Of a stretch of 64,000 bases of DNA, positions 19,754 to 28,234 are shown in pieces. Each line of letters begins with the position of its first letter. Within the stretch, counting starts at the first letter, position 1. Below the pieces are notes generated by a model, which saw only the letters and a list, made by a program, of their open reading frames with translations, searched no databases and was not told the DNA's origin. The position numbers and the translations under genes are program-made. The stretch spans positions 434,001-498,000 of the forward strand of contig JAULSR010000003.1 in assembly GCA_030512295.1 (NCBI GenBank). Reading direction: 5' to 3'. Source of the stretch: Bombardia bombarda (lineage: Eukaryota; Ascomycota; Sordariomycetes; Sordariales; Lasiosphaeriaceae).

Positions 19754-21109
19754 TTAGTACCGTCCCTTAACCCGATCACACTCCTCCAAAAACCGATATA
19801 TGCCCTCGAGCCCCTCAAAGTCCTCCTCCGAGCAATGCTCTAATCCACTCGCGCTACTCGGCACAGGCGGCGACATGCTCTCATATCCCTCCTCCTTGCT
19901 CTCCAGCTCCGTCGCCGACAGCCATGGGTTCTCCTCGAACTCGTCCATAAACGCTTCACCATACGCTTCCTCAGAACCCTGCGAACCATGCGACCTGACC
20001 GAGCCACCAGGCGACGTGATCGTCTTCATCTCGTCATCTGGCGCATACGGAAAACGCAGCGCAACAGGCACGCCCGCACTCTCCTCAAAACCAAGGTCCT
20101 GACCGACCACGCCACGTTGCACGCCCACGTCGTCGCACAACCGCTCGACCGTTTCGGCGTCAACACCTGGAAAGCGAACTCTCAGACTGATGGCGTTATT
20201 CTCGCTCCTCTCCAACGAGATGGGAAGATCGCCTAGTCCGGATAAATGCTTCAAGTCCGTCATGATAGCAGCAAGATCCTTGAGTGCGCGAGCAAAGTCG
20301 ATAGACAAGACATCAAGGAAGCCCTCGGCATGGAGGGTAGCCTCCTCGCCCTTGGCCGCAGCAGCGGGGAAAGCGCCGCCGCCAAGTGGGCTCAGCGCGG
20401 TGATAGTGGGGCTAACGTGAAAGTCGATGAACGCGCCAAGGGCGTTCTTCGGGATGCCGCGGGACAGCCTGATCCGAGCATCGTCGTGCGCCGCGCTGAC
20501 GGCCACGTAGCGCTTATCACCAGAGGCACCGACGCCGTCGTAGCGCGCGCGCTGACCTGACAGCCAAAATGCACGCATCGCCTGGCTCACGTTCTGGACA
20601 ACCTGGGCCGGGGCCGCGGGCGTGTGGCTGAAGTAGCGGGCGCTACCGGCGCGACCGGCACCGGGGGCTGCATAACCGCCAGCGGTGCGGGACAGGGCTC
20701 CACCGGTCAGGTTGGGGCGCAGGGTGGAGGCGAAGGGCGCGCGCCCGGTGAGCTGGGCGACGGACCGGGATGTGTTGGAGATGGGGAACTTGGAGCGGTC
20801 GATCCGGGGACTGCTGCTGCTGGGACCGCTCGCTGCGTTGCTGAGGTAGCGGCGGACGGTGCCGGTGTACGCGTTGCGGCCGGTCGAGAACCACTTTGCG
20901 CTGTTGCGCTTCTGCTGGCGGAGCGCAGCGACGGGGTGGATGGGCTGGCGGGTGTTATTACTACGGATAGGGATGGCCTGGAGTTCGCCTGCTGCAGGAC
21001 GCGATGCGGCGGCGAGCTTAGATCGCAGCAGCTTGCTCGTCCGTGCTAGGTTTTTGCCCAGCACGCGCAACGCTGCTGTCGCCCAGAAGCCTCCCGCCGA
21101 GGGAGACAT
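19754..21109 (-). CDS. conserved fungal protein of unknown function, mitochondrial-like N-terminus
   Basis: A single exon of 451 aa. The first 150 residues are rich in Arg, Ser and Ala and nearly free of acids (RVLGKNLARTSKLLRSKLAAASR). This suggests a mitochondrial presequence or a disordered basic region. A central folded-looking region follows: GDKRYVAVSAAHDDARIRLSRG, then GAFIDFHVSPTITALSP and DLPISLERSENNAISLRVRFPG. The C-terminus is acidic. I recall fungal proteins of this kind carrying the database label 'casein kinase II beta 2 subunit'. However, no CK2-beta zinc finger (paired CxxxxC) is present, so that label looks wrong here. No function is assigned. Confidence 0.7.
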   Translation of the reverse strand: MSPSAGGFWATAALRVLGKNLARTSKLLRSKLAAASRPAAGELQAIPIRSNNTRQPIHPVAALRQQKRNSAKWFSTGRNAYTGTVRRYLSNAASGPSSSSPRIDRSKFPISNTSRSVAQLTGRAPFASTLRPNLTGGALSRTAGGYAAPGAGRAGSARYFSHTPAAPAQVVQNVSQAMRAFWLSGQRARYDGVGASGDKRYVAVSAAHDDARIRLSRGIPKNALGAFIDFHVSPTITALSPLGGGAFPAAAAKGEEATLHAEGFLDVLSIDFARALKDLAAIMTDLKHLSGLGDLPISLERSENNAISLRVRFPGVDAETVERLCDDVGVQRGVVGQDLGFEESAGVPVALRFPYAPDDEMKTITSPGGSVRSHGSQGSEEAYGEAFMDEFEENPWLSATELESKEEGYESMSPPVPSSASGLEHCSEEDFEGLEGIYRFLEECDRVKGRY

Positions 21110-21559
21110 CTTGGGCTAGGTTGATTGGGTGGTTTGAAATGCCGTCAAGGCCCGTTGTTGTTTGCAGCCTGCGAAAGTGCCGACTCGACTTGTGACGAGG
21201 GAGGGAGGCCGGGCAGCAGCGAGGGGAAAGGTGCCGTCGCCGTCTTCTTAACGTGTCGATAGGGTACCTGGGTACATACGTAATTGGTCGACTTCGCCAC
21301 TGACTGGACGGCCTGCTCCTACGCCACAATGACGGTTTCAAGCCTCGACTAGCGGAATTCCTCGGACCCTGAATTCCTCCCTCTGACTCGTGACACCACC
21401 AAACCGCATATCTGCATACCGCATGCATCTAGCCAGCTGGGCGTTTGAGGGCCCGCGGTATCGGTTATCTACCTAGAAGCCCCACACCAATTAGCTTTTA
21501 AAAGCTCTCCAATTTTTCCCAAGCTTGAATTTCTTCCCTCTCCAACATCAGGACTTAGG
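21110..21559. other. intergenic region, divergent promoter
   Basis: About 450 bases between the leftward conserved gene and the rightward snoRNA host transcript. Both promoters must lie here. No motif is strong enough to name. Confidence 0.35.
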
Positions 21560-21657
21560 GGCAAGGCGGCGCTGGTCGCTCGAGCTCCCAATTCCTCTTG
21601 ACTCGGCAAGGTACGTTCGATGCGACTTCACTTGACATTTTCTTGCACCACATCCAG

Positions 21658-21741
21658 CTGCTATGATTATCACGCAAAACTGAACAATCCAACTCTTACA
21701 TCACGATGGGGATTCACAACGCACATACACTCTGAGAGCAG
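21658..21741 (+). ncRNA. C/D-box snoRNA candidate 1
   Basis: C box ATGATTA (21663-21669, one mismatch to RTGATGA) and D box CTGA (21732-21735). A perfect 5-bp terminal stem is formed by CTGCT (21658-21662) and AGCAG (21737-21741). An internal CTGA at 21680 may be D'. It lies inside a well-formed intron. I could not match the guide to rRNA from memory. Confidence 0.6.
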
Positions 21742-21940
21742 AAGAAACATTTTCGGCAGAACTTTTTGTGGTGCAGTCTCGGATCACGGACGCTAACAAT
21801 TGGTGCTGTAGTGGTCGTCCATGTAATATTTGGTCTTCGTCTTCCGTTTCTCGCCAATTGCACACATTTTAAAAGGTTAGTCTTCACACACAATAGCCGT
21901 CCGTCCTCCTCTACATCGCATCACCTCCTTTCCTGCCCCG

Positions 21941-22027
21941 CCCAGGTGATGATTGTACACGACAAAGAAATCATAGGGATTCCTCATTCTGAAGATCATA
22001 TGTCGAACTCGTTTCAGTCTGATTGGG
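21941..22027 (+). ncRNA. C/D-box snoRNA candidate 2
   Basis: C box GTGATGA (21946-21952), D' CTGA (21989-21992) and D box CTGA (22019-22022). A 4-bp terminal stem is formed by CCCA (21941-21944) and TGGG (22024-22027). It lies inside the second proposed intron, 68 nt before its 3' end. The sequence upstream of D' (GATTCCTCATT) and of D (CTCGTTTCAGT) are the guide candidates. Their target was not identified. Confidence 0.65.
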
Positions 22028-22379
22028 ATCCAACTCTCTCATACACTTAAAAGTCTTGTGGTCTGGGCACGCATGCTAACATGCGATCCATTCAGGTACA
22101 CATCAATTCCACATCTTAATTCTCTGGCACTATGACGAAGCTTTGAACGAACGGGCGGACATAAACGAATCCTCCTCGACCTCTCTTGTTTAAAGCAGGA
22201 CTGTACATCTTGTGAGAGGGGTTCGGGGAACGATTCTTGCTGAGATCGAGCGTCAGCGGAGTGTGCCCTCGTCCAACGATCTTGTTGAACATGCGGAAAA
22301 CGGTCATGGAAGTTTGTTGCTAACATGATTGCTAATAGGTAAACATACAACCCAAGTCGCCCGTTTACTTGTCGCATTC

Positions 22380-22457
22380 CTATTATGATGATCATTATTC
22401 ACACTGTTTGATCCTTGCTTCTGCTCGGAAATGAACACTAAACAAAATCTGATTTAA
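22380..22457 (+). ncRNA. C/D-box snoRNA candidate 3
   Basis: Perfect C box ATGATGA (22385-22391) and D box CTGA (22449-22452), within the intron 22339-22521. The terminal stem is weak. The candidate guide is the stretch just upstream of D (GAACACTAAACAAAAT). Its target was not identified. Confidence 0.55.
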
Positions 22458-22676
22458 TGAGGTATGTCCGCAACACTTGCTCTGCATTTTGGTCTTGATC
22501 TTTTACTAACTCGACTCTCAGACTGAACCATGGTTTCTCATGCCAATAAACATCAGTTTTCTAGAGGATCGTGGATCAATGCTGACCCCATCTCGACATA
22601 GGTAATCTTCTAAGAGACATTTGTGCTTTGTCTTGATCTTGTTTGGTAAGCATACGACTTTTTCTTTCTGCACTCT

Positions 22677-22767
22677 AACCTTCATGATGATTCCAACACA
22701 AAATAGCTTTTTAACTCTGAGTTCATCGTGACGAGAAAATTTTCACCTTGGAGAACTGATTATGGTT
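22677..22767 (+). ncRNA. C/D-box snoRNA 4, two rRNA guides (snR47/snR76-like)
   Basis: This is the clearest snoRNA in the window. It has C box ATGATGA (22684-22690), D' CTGA (22717-22720), C' GTGACGA (22728-22734) and D CTGA (22756-22759), with a 4-bp AACC/GGTT terminal stem. Upstream of D', AGCTTTTTAACT (22705-22716) is complementary to the conserved 18S segment AGTTAAAAAGCT. The D'+5 rule points to the A methylated by snR47 in yeast. Upstream of D, TTCACCTTGGAGAA (22742-22755) is complementary to a 25S segment TTCTCCAAGGTGAA, pointing to a C that I match to yeast C2197 (snR76). rRNA sequences were recalled from memory. Confidence 0.82.
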
Positions 22768-22894
22768 TCATACCTTACATTATTATACATTGATGTTCCC
22801 GAACAGAACCAAAGCTAACTGTTCTGAAGTGATAGGTGTTCGGTCTATTAGACTCAGGAGTTGGTTGTCTTTCAGCGGCGGTGTCTTAGCATAG

Positions 22895-22966
22895 TAAAAA
22901 TGATACCCTTTTCACTCAATGACTGATACCCAATTCTCCCAAGTGCCTGTGATATGTCTGACAATG
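22895..22966 (+). ncRNA. weak C/D-box snoRNA candidate 5
   Basis: C-like ATGATA (22900-22905), CTGA at 22923 and 22958, and a C'-like TGATATG just before the last CTGA. No terminal stem or target is evident. It lies at the 3' end of the host region, outside the proposed introns. Confidence 0.3.
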
Positions 22967-23005
22967 TTCACAACCATCCGCTGCCAACATGTACAGCAGA
23001 GCACG

Positions 23006-24624
23006 CTATGATTTGAGCTGCAACCTGGCGTTCCATCCCACGATGCACCTGATTAGGTCCCAGTCACCATTGTTGCCGACCCAGTCTGTGACAACGATGC
23101 CAGTCGCCGCATCTCCAATAGTCAGCTGGCCGGGCCCCTTGCCCGGCGCGCCGTGGTCCCTGCACAGATACTCGATAATGGCCGGGTTGATCTTCTTGGC
23201 AATGTTCTCGGGCCAGCAACTCGCGTTGAAGAAGTTGCTCCCGCTCAGAAAATTGACAAACAAGGGCAGCGGCCCGCTCTGTGGCTGTGGCCCGCCCGGC
23301 ATCCCAGGCAGCACATAGACCTGCTGTGCAGCCCGCTCCAGCTCCTCCTGCACGAGCTTGGTCTTCTTGCCGATTTCGCTGCTCTGTGCAAGCTCGTAGT
23401 AGTCCTGTACGCGGATCGTACCGCTCCCGCAGGTCCCATCAGCGCAGTTGTCAGGCCACACCGACCCGTCGATCCCCAGCCCGCGACCGTCGTGCTCGCC
23501 TTTCAGGGAGTCGTCAATGTTGAAGCGGCGGACCAGCACGACGCGCCCGCGCACATCGCCCAGCGTCGGGATGGTCGGGTTTGTGTACCACCTCGGCCGT
23601 CCGTCCTTGTCGAGGTCTCTGGTGAAGTAGCCGGCGTGCAGGTGCTGCGAGAGCTGCTGGTCGGTGCCCTTGCCGGTGCCCTCGCGCTTGAGCGAGACGA
23701 GGATGGTCTCGGAGGGGTGGGCGTCGAGGAAGGGGTAGACTTCTGTGTTGAGCAGGTCGTGGAAGTACTTTGTGCCGGATAGGGAGATGGGGAAGGCGCT
23801 GTGCACGAGGGCGAGGCGGGTGCTTTCTTCTGTTGGGTGGGCGGGGGCGTTGGCGTTGGCGTTGGCGTTGGCGGTGGGGGTACGGGTACGGCGCCGCCGG
23901 GACAGGAGACGCGGATGTCGAGGAAGCGGACGCCGTTGAGGAGCTGGTCGGTTACCGAGACGGCCTGGCAGCGGACGGAGGGGAGGGCGACGTAGCAGGT
24001 TGGTGAGTTGTGAGTTCCGGGGATGGAGAGGGAGGAGAGCGGGTAGTAGGGGGAGAGGCGGGACATCCAGGTGGGGAGGGAGGCGGAGGAGAAGATGGAG
24101 AGGTGGTGGAGGGTGGGGATGTAGATTAGGGTGAATTCTTTAGGGGGGTCGGAGTCGGATTCGGAAGAGGTGGTGTTGGTGGTGCTGGAGTTGTTGGAGG
24201 GGGAGGGGGATGCTGTCATGACGATGCTCCGCGGGGAGGGGCCCGGGATGTCGGCTGTGTACCGGTGGCTGCTTTCTTCTCCGGGCTCGAAAAAGGTTAG
24301 GCGGAGGTGCGACTGCCTGTACTCGGCGCCGGGGGCGGAGATGTCGGTGGTGCGCTCGGAAAAGGGCTGCACGAGTAGGTCGGTGATGTCATGGCTGCTG
24401 GTGGGCGCGCCGCTCGTGAGGGCGGCGTGGTGGGCAGCTGCTGTGACGGATGGCGTACCCTTGAAATTGTGGGTGAAACGGGCTGCGATTTTTGAGATGC
24501 CGCCGTTGTGTTTACCGGGTGGTGGGGAGGAGGGTGGTGTAGCTTCAAAACGGTCGACGTGGATGAGCTCGAGGGGCGTAATGGTCAGGTTGCGGATGAT
24601 GAGGTTGCCATTGTCGTTTCCCAT
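23006..24624 (-). CDS. PLC-like phosphodiesterase (PI-PLC X-domain), apparent one-base frameshift
   Basis: A fungal phosphodiesterase of the PI-PLC-X/TIM-barrel superfamily, about 540 aa once the frame is joined. The N-terminal half (frame from ATG 24624) has a beta-rich region. It ends in the catalytic block LSSLSIPGTHNS (first active-site His) and LLNGVRFLDIRVS. The second half (from about 23830 down) continues in another frame with TRLALVHSAFPISLSGTKYF (second His region), LDAHPSETILVSLKREGTG and a C-terminal GNNGDWDLIRCIVG. The change of frame falls in a Pro/Thr-coding repeat at 23843-23880 that contains two C5 runs (G5 on the plus strand). One extra base would restore a single frame. No usable intron explains it. 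I see no signal peptide. Confidence 0.82.
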
Positions 24625-25293
24625 TGTATGGGCGGGAAATGTCGTGCAGATGTATAGGTAGGAATTATAGTATCAATGCGATAGGATGTATACGATTGAA
24701 AGGTTGTTACATCGAGTTTCTGTAGAGCCCAGAGGATAATTGAATGTGAGTGCAGGACAGTCAAGCAGATTACATGTTGATTTTATTTATTTTCGTGGAC
24801 GGCTCACCAACTATGCATGGACGGATCTTGTAAGTGCAGTGGATCTCGCGGAAAGACGCGGCCGGGCGGGCTAGCGCGAACTCTATTCGCTACATAATTC
24901 CTGTGATCCGGCACCAGCTGAAATAACCGTCATGATTACATGCAACAATCGCTTGGCCTTTGTGGGCGTCTTAGATCTTGGAATTTTGAACAAATAGGAT
25001 TGTTTCTCGCCGAGATTTGATAGTGCTGGGTTTCGCTTTTACCGCAGCTATAGAACCACATGGTAGGTTGAAATATTACCTGACCATGTGGTTTCAACCC
25101 GCCAAAGCCCCATTCCCACCGTTGGACAACCGACAAAGCGCTCCAAAGGCTTACACATGTTTTCAACTCATCAAGTTCTCAGGATCCTTATATCCAAATA
25201 GTCACCAAAAAAAAGTATTTGTACAAGAACAGAAGGATCAAGCCAAAAACAGGAGTCACGAGAATCGTCTCGCCCAAACAGCTCCTAAGGGTA
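24625..25293. other. intergenic region
   Basis: About 670 AT-rich bases between the PLC-like promoter and the 3' end of the GPI gene. No gene or RNA is recognised. Confidence 0.35.
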
Positions 25294-26252
25294 TCATAGA
25301 ATAATCGCAACAGCAACCCCAACCAAACTCACCCAACTCGCCCCGCTCCTCCGGCTCAACGCCCCTGCACCACTTCCCAGCCCTTGACCCGCACTTCCAC
25401 CAGGCTTGGTCGGCCCCAAGCCGTCGCCACTGCTGCCGCTCCCGGTCTCACCTGCAGACGCCCCCGAAGTCTGCACAGTCGTAGCATCCCCCGGCGCAAA
25501 CATGTCCGGCAAATCATTGGCGCCCATCACATCCACTTGATCGGGTGTTAATAGCGGGTTGTTGAGCGCATCACACGACGGCCGCTCGTCACTGGCGTCG
25601 ATCCTATTCGTGACAGAGATGGGCAGGTCAAAGATGGTGTAGTGGTCATTGCCGTTGAGTCTGAAGTTCTGGCGGATCGATATCTGCAACCATTCATTAC
25701 TGTTAGAAAGTCTTGGCTTTTGGTTGGGAAAGACAGCTGGCCGTGACACGTACATTGTAAACCCCACGGGCACTGTCCACCTCAGTCGGCTGGCCATCGC
25801 CGACGAGACAGTCAGGCCAGGTCCACTTGACGTGCTTGACCGTGCTGCCGGGCTCCTGGAACATGATGTCGCCCAGGCTGGCGTTGTTGGCCGAGGCGGT
25901 GCCGTTGGTGATAGTCAGGTTCTTGCCTGTGGCGTAGCTGTACAGGAAGATGGTGACGTTGTGGATCTGGCTTGGACTGCCCTCGGCGTACGGGGGTAGG
26001 GGGAGTCTGCCGTTGGTTGAGACGTCAAGAGCGACTTCTATGATGTCTGTGGTGATGATGTTAGCAGTCGGTCTGTATAAGTGTAGATATAAAAAAAGGA
26101 ATGTGTGACTGACCTCCCCCGAGGGGAGTGCCCGGCTGGGGGGCATCGACAACTACCAGGCCAGGAGTAAATACCTGGCCGCCAGAGACAGTAAAGTTGA
26201 GAGCAAGGGTGGTTTGTGCTGCACACAACAGTGCCCATAGTCTAAAAAACAT
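25294..26252 (-). CDS. putative GPI-anchored, N-glycosylated secreted protein
   Basis: Exons on the minus strand are 26252-26114, 26046-25754 and 25683-25294, giving 273 aa. The N-terminus MFFRLWALLCAAQTTLALNF is a signal peptide. The mature part has several N-glycosylation sequons (LNFT, HNVT, NLTITNGT, NNAS) and few cysteines (WPDCLVG, PSCDAL). The C-terminus is a Gly/Ser-rich linker followed by a hydrophobic tail (SWVSLVGVAVAIIL), as in GPI-anchored proteins. The introns have GTCAGT and GTACGT donors and CTAAC branches. Probably a cell-surface protein. I do not recognise a catalytic family. Confidence 0.8.
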
Positions 26253-26892
26253 TGAATTTAAATATTTAACCAGAAACAAAGTCTGGCGATCTACGGCTGG
26301 TGAACTAATGGAGAGATGGCAAAACAGACCAGAACAGCATACGTGCCCGTACACGGGTGGGAGACGGTCGACTATTTAGCCAACGAACAAGGATATCACA
26401 GGGAACTTAAGGGAGCGAGATTGCTGGGAGGAGCTAATAATAAGAGCTGGGAAAGCCTGGAACTTGGAAACGACCAGACACGTGTGAGACCGGGCTTTGG
26501 CGTTATGCGATCTCACACCGGATGAGCCAGCACCGAGTAACCACTTGAGTACCAAGTATTTCATATGGCAATGACAGCCTTTGATCTTCAATCGTGCAAT
26601 GGTCAACGGTGCTTGCTCCCGGTCCCCTTCAGCCCTGTAGGTTGTGACGATTCTGACGGAACCCAGCTTATTATGCGTGCTAGCCTGGTTTCAGATTGAG
26701 CCCTGAGCGAATAAGGGCCGTTATGATTGGAGTCACCGAACTTCAAAAGACTCCAAGTGACAAATGAGAGCAGCTGGAGCAGCTGGAGCAGCAACTCACC
26801 GTTTCTTCTCACTTTTTGGTACCTGACTGTTTTATTTGGACACTATCTAAAATAGCACACGGCTCATCCCTTGGATCAATACGTATCCAAAC
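26253..26892. other. divergent promoter region
   Basis: About 640 bases between the leftward GPI gene and the rightward PsuG gene. A short AGCTGGAGC tandem duplication is visible near 26770. Nothing else is recognised. Confidence 0.35.
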
Positions 26893-28161
26893 ATGGCGAC
26901 CAGACAAGGATCCATCCCGTCCCTCGCGAGGCTCAGGCTTCTGGACCGGGTCCGCACCAGCACCTTCTCCTCGCCGTCACGGCTAACGTGCCGTCGGTGG
27001 GAGCAGCCGCTCTGCTCGGCCGTTCAAACACGCGTTCAAACACGCGTTCAAACAGATCGACGTCACTACAGCCCATCCTCGAAACATTCATCATCCGCTC
27101 TGGCAGGACTGGTCAAGATCACGCCAGAGGTGGCAGACGCAGTGGCCACCAACAAGCCAGTCGTCGCCCTCGAGTCCACCATCTACACTCATGGTGCCCT
27201 CGGCGAGCTGCTTCTCGAGGACATTGTGCGCAAGCATGGCGCCGTCCCAGCCGTCTGCGGCATCCTAGATGGCGTGCCCACCGTCGGCCTGACCGTCGCC
27301 GAGATCAACCGCATGGTGCACGAAGGTGCCAAGAAAGTCTCGAGGCGAGATCTCGCCTATCTGGCTGGCATGGTAAGCTTCTAAGTCCAGGTTCGAGCCA
27401 TGTTTTGCACACCCCGTGAAACACTGCTACATGCCACACATATGGTCGAGCCCAGCTAAGTTTGATCACCCGCCGCACAGGGCCTTGCAGGACACAAGAT
27501 TCACGGGGGCACCACAATCGCGGGCACAATGATCCTGGCCCGGATCGCTGGCATTCGTGTATTTGGCACCGGTGGCCTGGGCGGTGTCCACAGAGGCGGC
27601 CACGACTCGATGGATATCTCGGCCGATCTGACTGAGCTGGGAAGAACCCGCGTCGCCGTCATTGCCAGCGGCTGCAAGGGCTTCCTGGACATCCCCCGCA
27701 CTCTTGAGTACCTCGAGACCCAAGGAGCTCTCGTGTCCACCTTTGCAGACGGCCGGAAAGGAGACGTCAACTTCCCAGCCTTCTGGGCCCGGGACAGCGG
27801 CTTGAAGAGTCCCACCGTGGCGCAGAACGAGAAGGAGGCGGCCGCCATCATCTTCGCCCAGGAGCAGCTCGGTATCGAGTCTGGCATCCTATTTGCCAAC
27901 CCGATCCCGGAGGAGTACGCCATCTCTAGGGAGGACATGCAGAACGTCATCGATGTTGCCGTTCGTGAAGCAGACGAGAAGGGCTTCTCGGGCCACGCGA
28001 ACACGCCGTACATTCTCAAGAGGATCAGGGAACTGACACAGGGCCGCAGCGTGCCGGCTAACGTAGCCTTGGTGCAGTCTAACGTTGAGAGGGCAGCCAA
28101 GGTGGCCGTAGAGCTCTCCAAACTCCTCAACGGGCCGTCCACCCCCTCAAAGACCTCGTAA
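26893..28161 (+). CDS. pseudouridine-5'-phosphate glycosidase (PsuG/IndA family)
   Basis: Splits pseudouridine 5'-phosphate into uracil and ribose 5-phosphate. Exons are 26893-27372 and 27481-28161, giving 386 aa. The N-terminus is Arg/Ser-rich with a 12-bp repeat encoding QTRVQTRVQT, a likely mitochondrial presequence. The catalytic domain starts at ITPEVADAVATNKPVVALESTIYTHG (active-site Glu). It continues with KKVSRRDLAYLAG, GGTTIAGTMILA, FGTGGLGGVHRG, DISADLTELGRT and the conserved IASGCKGFLDIPRTLEYLE. Then come FANPIP and an Asn near the end (NVALVQSN). The stop TAA overlaps a GTAAGC donor-like sequence (28159). The gene may therefore be spliced onto the kinase frame downstream, as in fungal bifunctional PsuG-PfkB proteins. 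Either way the two activities are neighbours. Confidence 0.9.
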
Positions 28162-28234
28162 GCGACAAGTCGTAGGCGCGCGTAGTTAATTTCGTATTGA
28201 TAATATACCCAGCTATACTGTCCAGGCTCCTACC

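Larger units (their letters stand above)
21560..22980 (+). ncRNA. non-coding snoRNA host transcript with several introns
   Basis: No frame of useful length crosses this region, yet it is full of strong splice signals spaced around C/D-box snoRNAs. Proposed introns are 21611-21811 (GTACGT...GCTAAC...TGTAG), 21876-22095 (GTTAGT...GCTAAC...TTCAG), 22339-22521 (GTAAAC...ACTAAC...CTCAG) and 22646-22835 (GTAAGC...GCTAAC...GATAG). Each holds one snoRNA that ends about 65-70 nt before the 3' splice site. A further segment, 22096-22338, has intron-like ends but no convincing snoRNA. Intron-hosted C/D snoRNAs in short non-coding transcripts are known in Neurospora and Aspergillus. Transcript ends and exon boundaries are estimates. 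Confidence 0.7.
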
